Below are positions 13,195 to 14,114 of a DNA stretch of 14,114 nucleotides, piece after piece. The first letter of the stretch is position 1. Every line of letters starts with the position of its first letter. The stretch lies in the NCBI GenBank assembly GCA_963626545.1, contig CAVFYJ010000087.1:1-14114 (forward strand). The letters are read 5' to 3'. This DNA comes from Anthropogastromicrobium sp963626545. Its GTDB lineage: Bacteria; Bacillota; Clostridia; Lachnospirales; Lachnospiraceae. The notes below the pieces were generated by a model. That model was not told the DNA's origin, did not search any database, and saw only the letters and a program-made list of their open reading frames with translations. The position numbers and the translations under genes were made by a program.

Positions 13195-14114
13195 ATGCTT
13201 CTTACCCTTTTTTCTGCCATATTTCTAATCCTTTTAATCCGCAATCCTGCCCTATGTACGCTCGGTGCGGCGAAAGGACTTTCGCTGTGGTACGAGCAGG
13301 TCCTGCCAGCTTTATTTCCAGCAATGGCGGCCGCCTCTTTTTTGATCAGCCGAAAGTCTGTACAGGCTGCATTAAAGCGCCTGCCGTTTCCAGCCGCTGC
13401 ATCTTTTCTAAGCGGGCTTTTATGTGGAAGCCCGATGGGTGCACTAACTTGTAGTGGTCTGTACGCGAGTGGGCTTCTTTCCCAACGGGCAGCGCAATGG
13501 ATTGTGTGTTTTGTACAGCTGCCAAGCCCACTATTTTTATCTGGCTTTGTCGCATCAACTGTACTCGCACTGCCCGCAAAAATGCGGTTTGTCTTTCTTC
13601 TGTGTGCCTATCTTCCATTTTTTGCATCGTTTTTGCTCTGTACACTTCTTTTTCTCTTACAAAATTCTAACAAACTTAAAGGAAAAAGAAGGAAAAGAAA
13701 CATGTTAGAAGACACAGCAACCGCAAGTTGTATTTTCATCGAAAAGGACGCTTCAGAAGCAGCCTCCCCAGAACCCTCATTAAATGATATCTGTGATACC
13801 TGTTTGCTTCTTTTGGTGCGAATCGGCGTGCTGTTAATGTTTTTCTCGATTCTATCTGAATTTTTGACCAGCATTGCATCCCAATCCGTCACCCAAATGA
13901 TTTTAATTGGGATGCTTGAAATGACAACTGGAATCAGCAAGATTGGTGCTTTCAGTGCACTTTCTCTGCCTCTACGATACAAAGCTGCCATCTGCCTTTT
14001 TCTTCTTGGCTTTAGCGGAATCTGCGTTCACATTCAGGTACACCAAGCCTGGCAGCAATCCGATTTTCCGATCTTTCGTTACTTGCTTGTGCGGCTTTTG
14101 TTTGGGCTATGCAG
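13195..14114 (+). CDS. ylbJ: YlbJ-type sporulation integral membrane protein, 3' end missing
   Basis: The first 306 residues of a polytopic membrane protein with nucleoside-recognition (Gate) domains, running off the right edge; full-length members are about 400 residues. A first helix (1-17) is followed by GAAKGLSLWYEQVLPALFPA (24-43), which matches the family entry to Gate 1. Next comes FLSGLLCGSPMGALTCSGLYASG (71-93), the glycine-rich element followed by the helix pair around residues 101-155. A basic and then acidic hydrophilic loop (about 158-198) precedes the second half, with the block IGMLEMTTGISKIGAFSALSLPLR (238-261) and LLGFSGICVHIQVH (270-283), typical of YlbJ. The ATG at 13195 has only a modest GGGTGG site 5 bases upstream. 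In B. subtilis the gene is expressed in the mother cell and is needed for heat-resistant spores; here a sigma-E-like promoter precedes it. SpmA/SpmB are related alternatives but fit less well. Confidence 0.8.
   Translation, partial: MLLTLFSAIFLILLIRNPALCTLGAAKGLSLWYEQVLPALFPAMAAASFLISRKSVQAALKRLPFPAAASFLSGLLCGSPMGALTCSGLYASGLLSQRAAQWIVCFVQLPSPLFLSGFVASTVLALPAKMRFVFLLCAYLPFFASFLLCTLLFLLQNSNKLKGKRRKRNMLEDTATASCIFIEKDASEAASPEPSLNDICDTCLLLLVRIGVLLMFFSILSEFLTSIASQSVTQMILIGMLEMTTGISKIGAFSALSLPLRYKAAICLFLLGFSGICVHIQVHQAWQQSDFPIFRYLLVRLLFGLC

Noticed and set aside
13122..13220. Upstream ATG at 13220 as the rsmF start
   Set aside because: An AGGA precedes it, but the extra 33 residues do not resemble the family's start and would cover the ylbJ promoter and start codon.
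13608..13991. Minus-strand open frame of 127 codons
   Set aside because: It is opposite ylbJ, whose plus-strand frame is open from 13165 to the edge and carries conserved YlbJ blocks; the minus product has no family features.

Overview
The window looks like chromosome from a spore-forming, low-to-mid GC member of the class Clostridia, most like Lachnospiraceae. The grounds are the gene content (short-form HisG with HisZ, a RecU resolvase, a YlbJ-type sporulation membrane protein), strong AGGAGG-type ribosome binding sites, TTGACA/TATAAT promoters and A-rich purine leaders. It reads as core chromosome; I see no transposase, phage gene, CRISPR array, tRNA or rRNA.

Left part (1-2000, minus strand): the N-terminal 180 residues of a YgjP/DUF45-type zinc metallopeptidase run off the left edge. 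Next comes a decayed gene for a von Willebrand A-domain protein (about 581-995) that carries small indels and a large internal deletion, then an intact PHP-domain metal-dependent phosphoesterase. A divergent intergenic region with two plausible promoters separates the PHP gene from a plus-strand, membrane-anchored alpha/beta hydrolase (2092-3114). The hydrolase stop codon lies inside a 96-base imperfect palindrome (3111-3206) that looks like a dispersed hairpin element. A bidirectional terminator (3222-3268) follows.

Middle (3299-7983, minus strand): a histidine biosynthesis operon in the order hisZ-hisG-hisD-hisB-hisI, read from a near-perfect promoter at 7955-7983. It encodes the first step (HisG with its HisZ subunit), the third (HisI, cyclohydrolase only), the dehydratase HisB and the final dehydrogenase HisD. 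hisE, hisA, hisF, hisH, hisC and the histidinol phosphatase are not here, so the pathway is split across loci. The leaders ahead of hisZ, hisG and hisD are purine-rich and repetitive; one holds three tandem copies of an 11-mer.

Right part (8007-13121, minus strand): a very compact operon of rsmF-type 16S rRNA m5C methyltransferase, RsuA-type pseudouridine synthase, HAD phosphatase, a probable 35-residue four-cysteine mini-protein, a two-helix membrane protein of unknown function, an RluA-type pseudouridine synthase and recU. Genes overlap or are 4-12 bases apart, so translation is probably coupled. RNA modification and Holliday-junction resolution are therefore likely co-expressed. Divergent from it is ylbJ (13195 to the right edge, incomplete), preceded by a sequence that closely matches a sigma-E type sporulation promoter.

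The most novel-looking items are the small cysteine-rich ORF at 10296-10403 and its partner membrane protein, and the palindromic element at 3111-3206. Nothing here amounts to an obvious new defence or mobile system.
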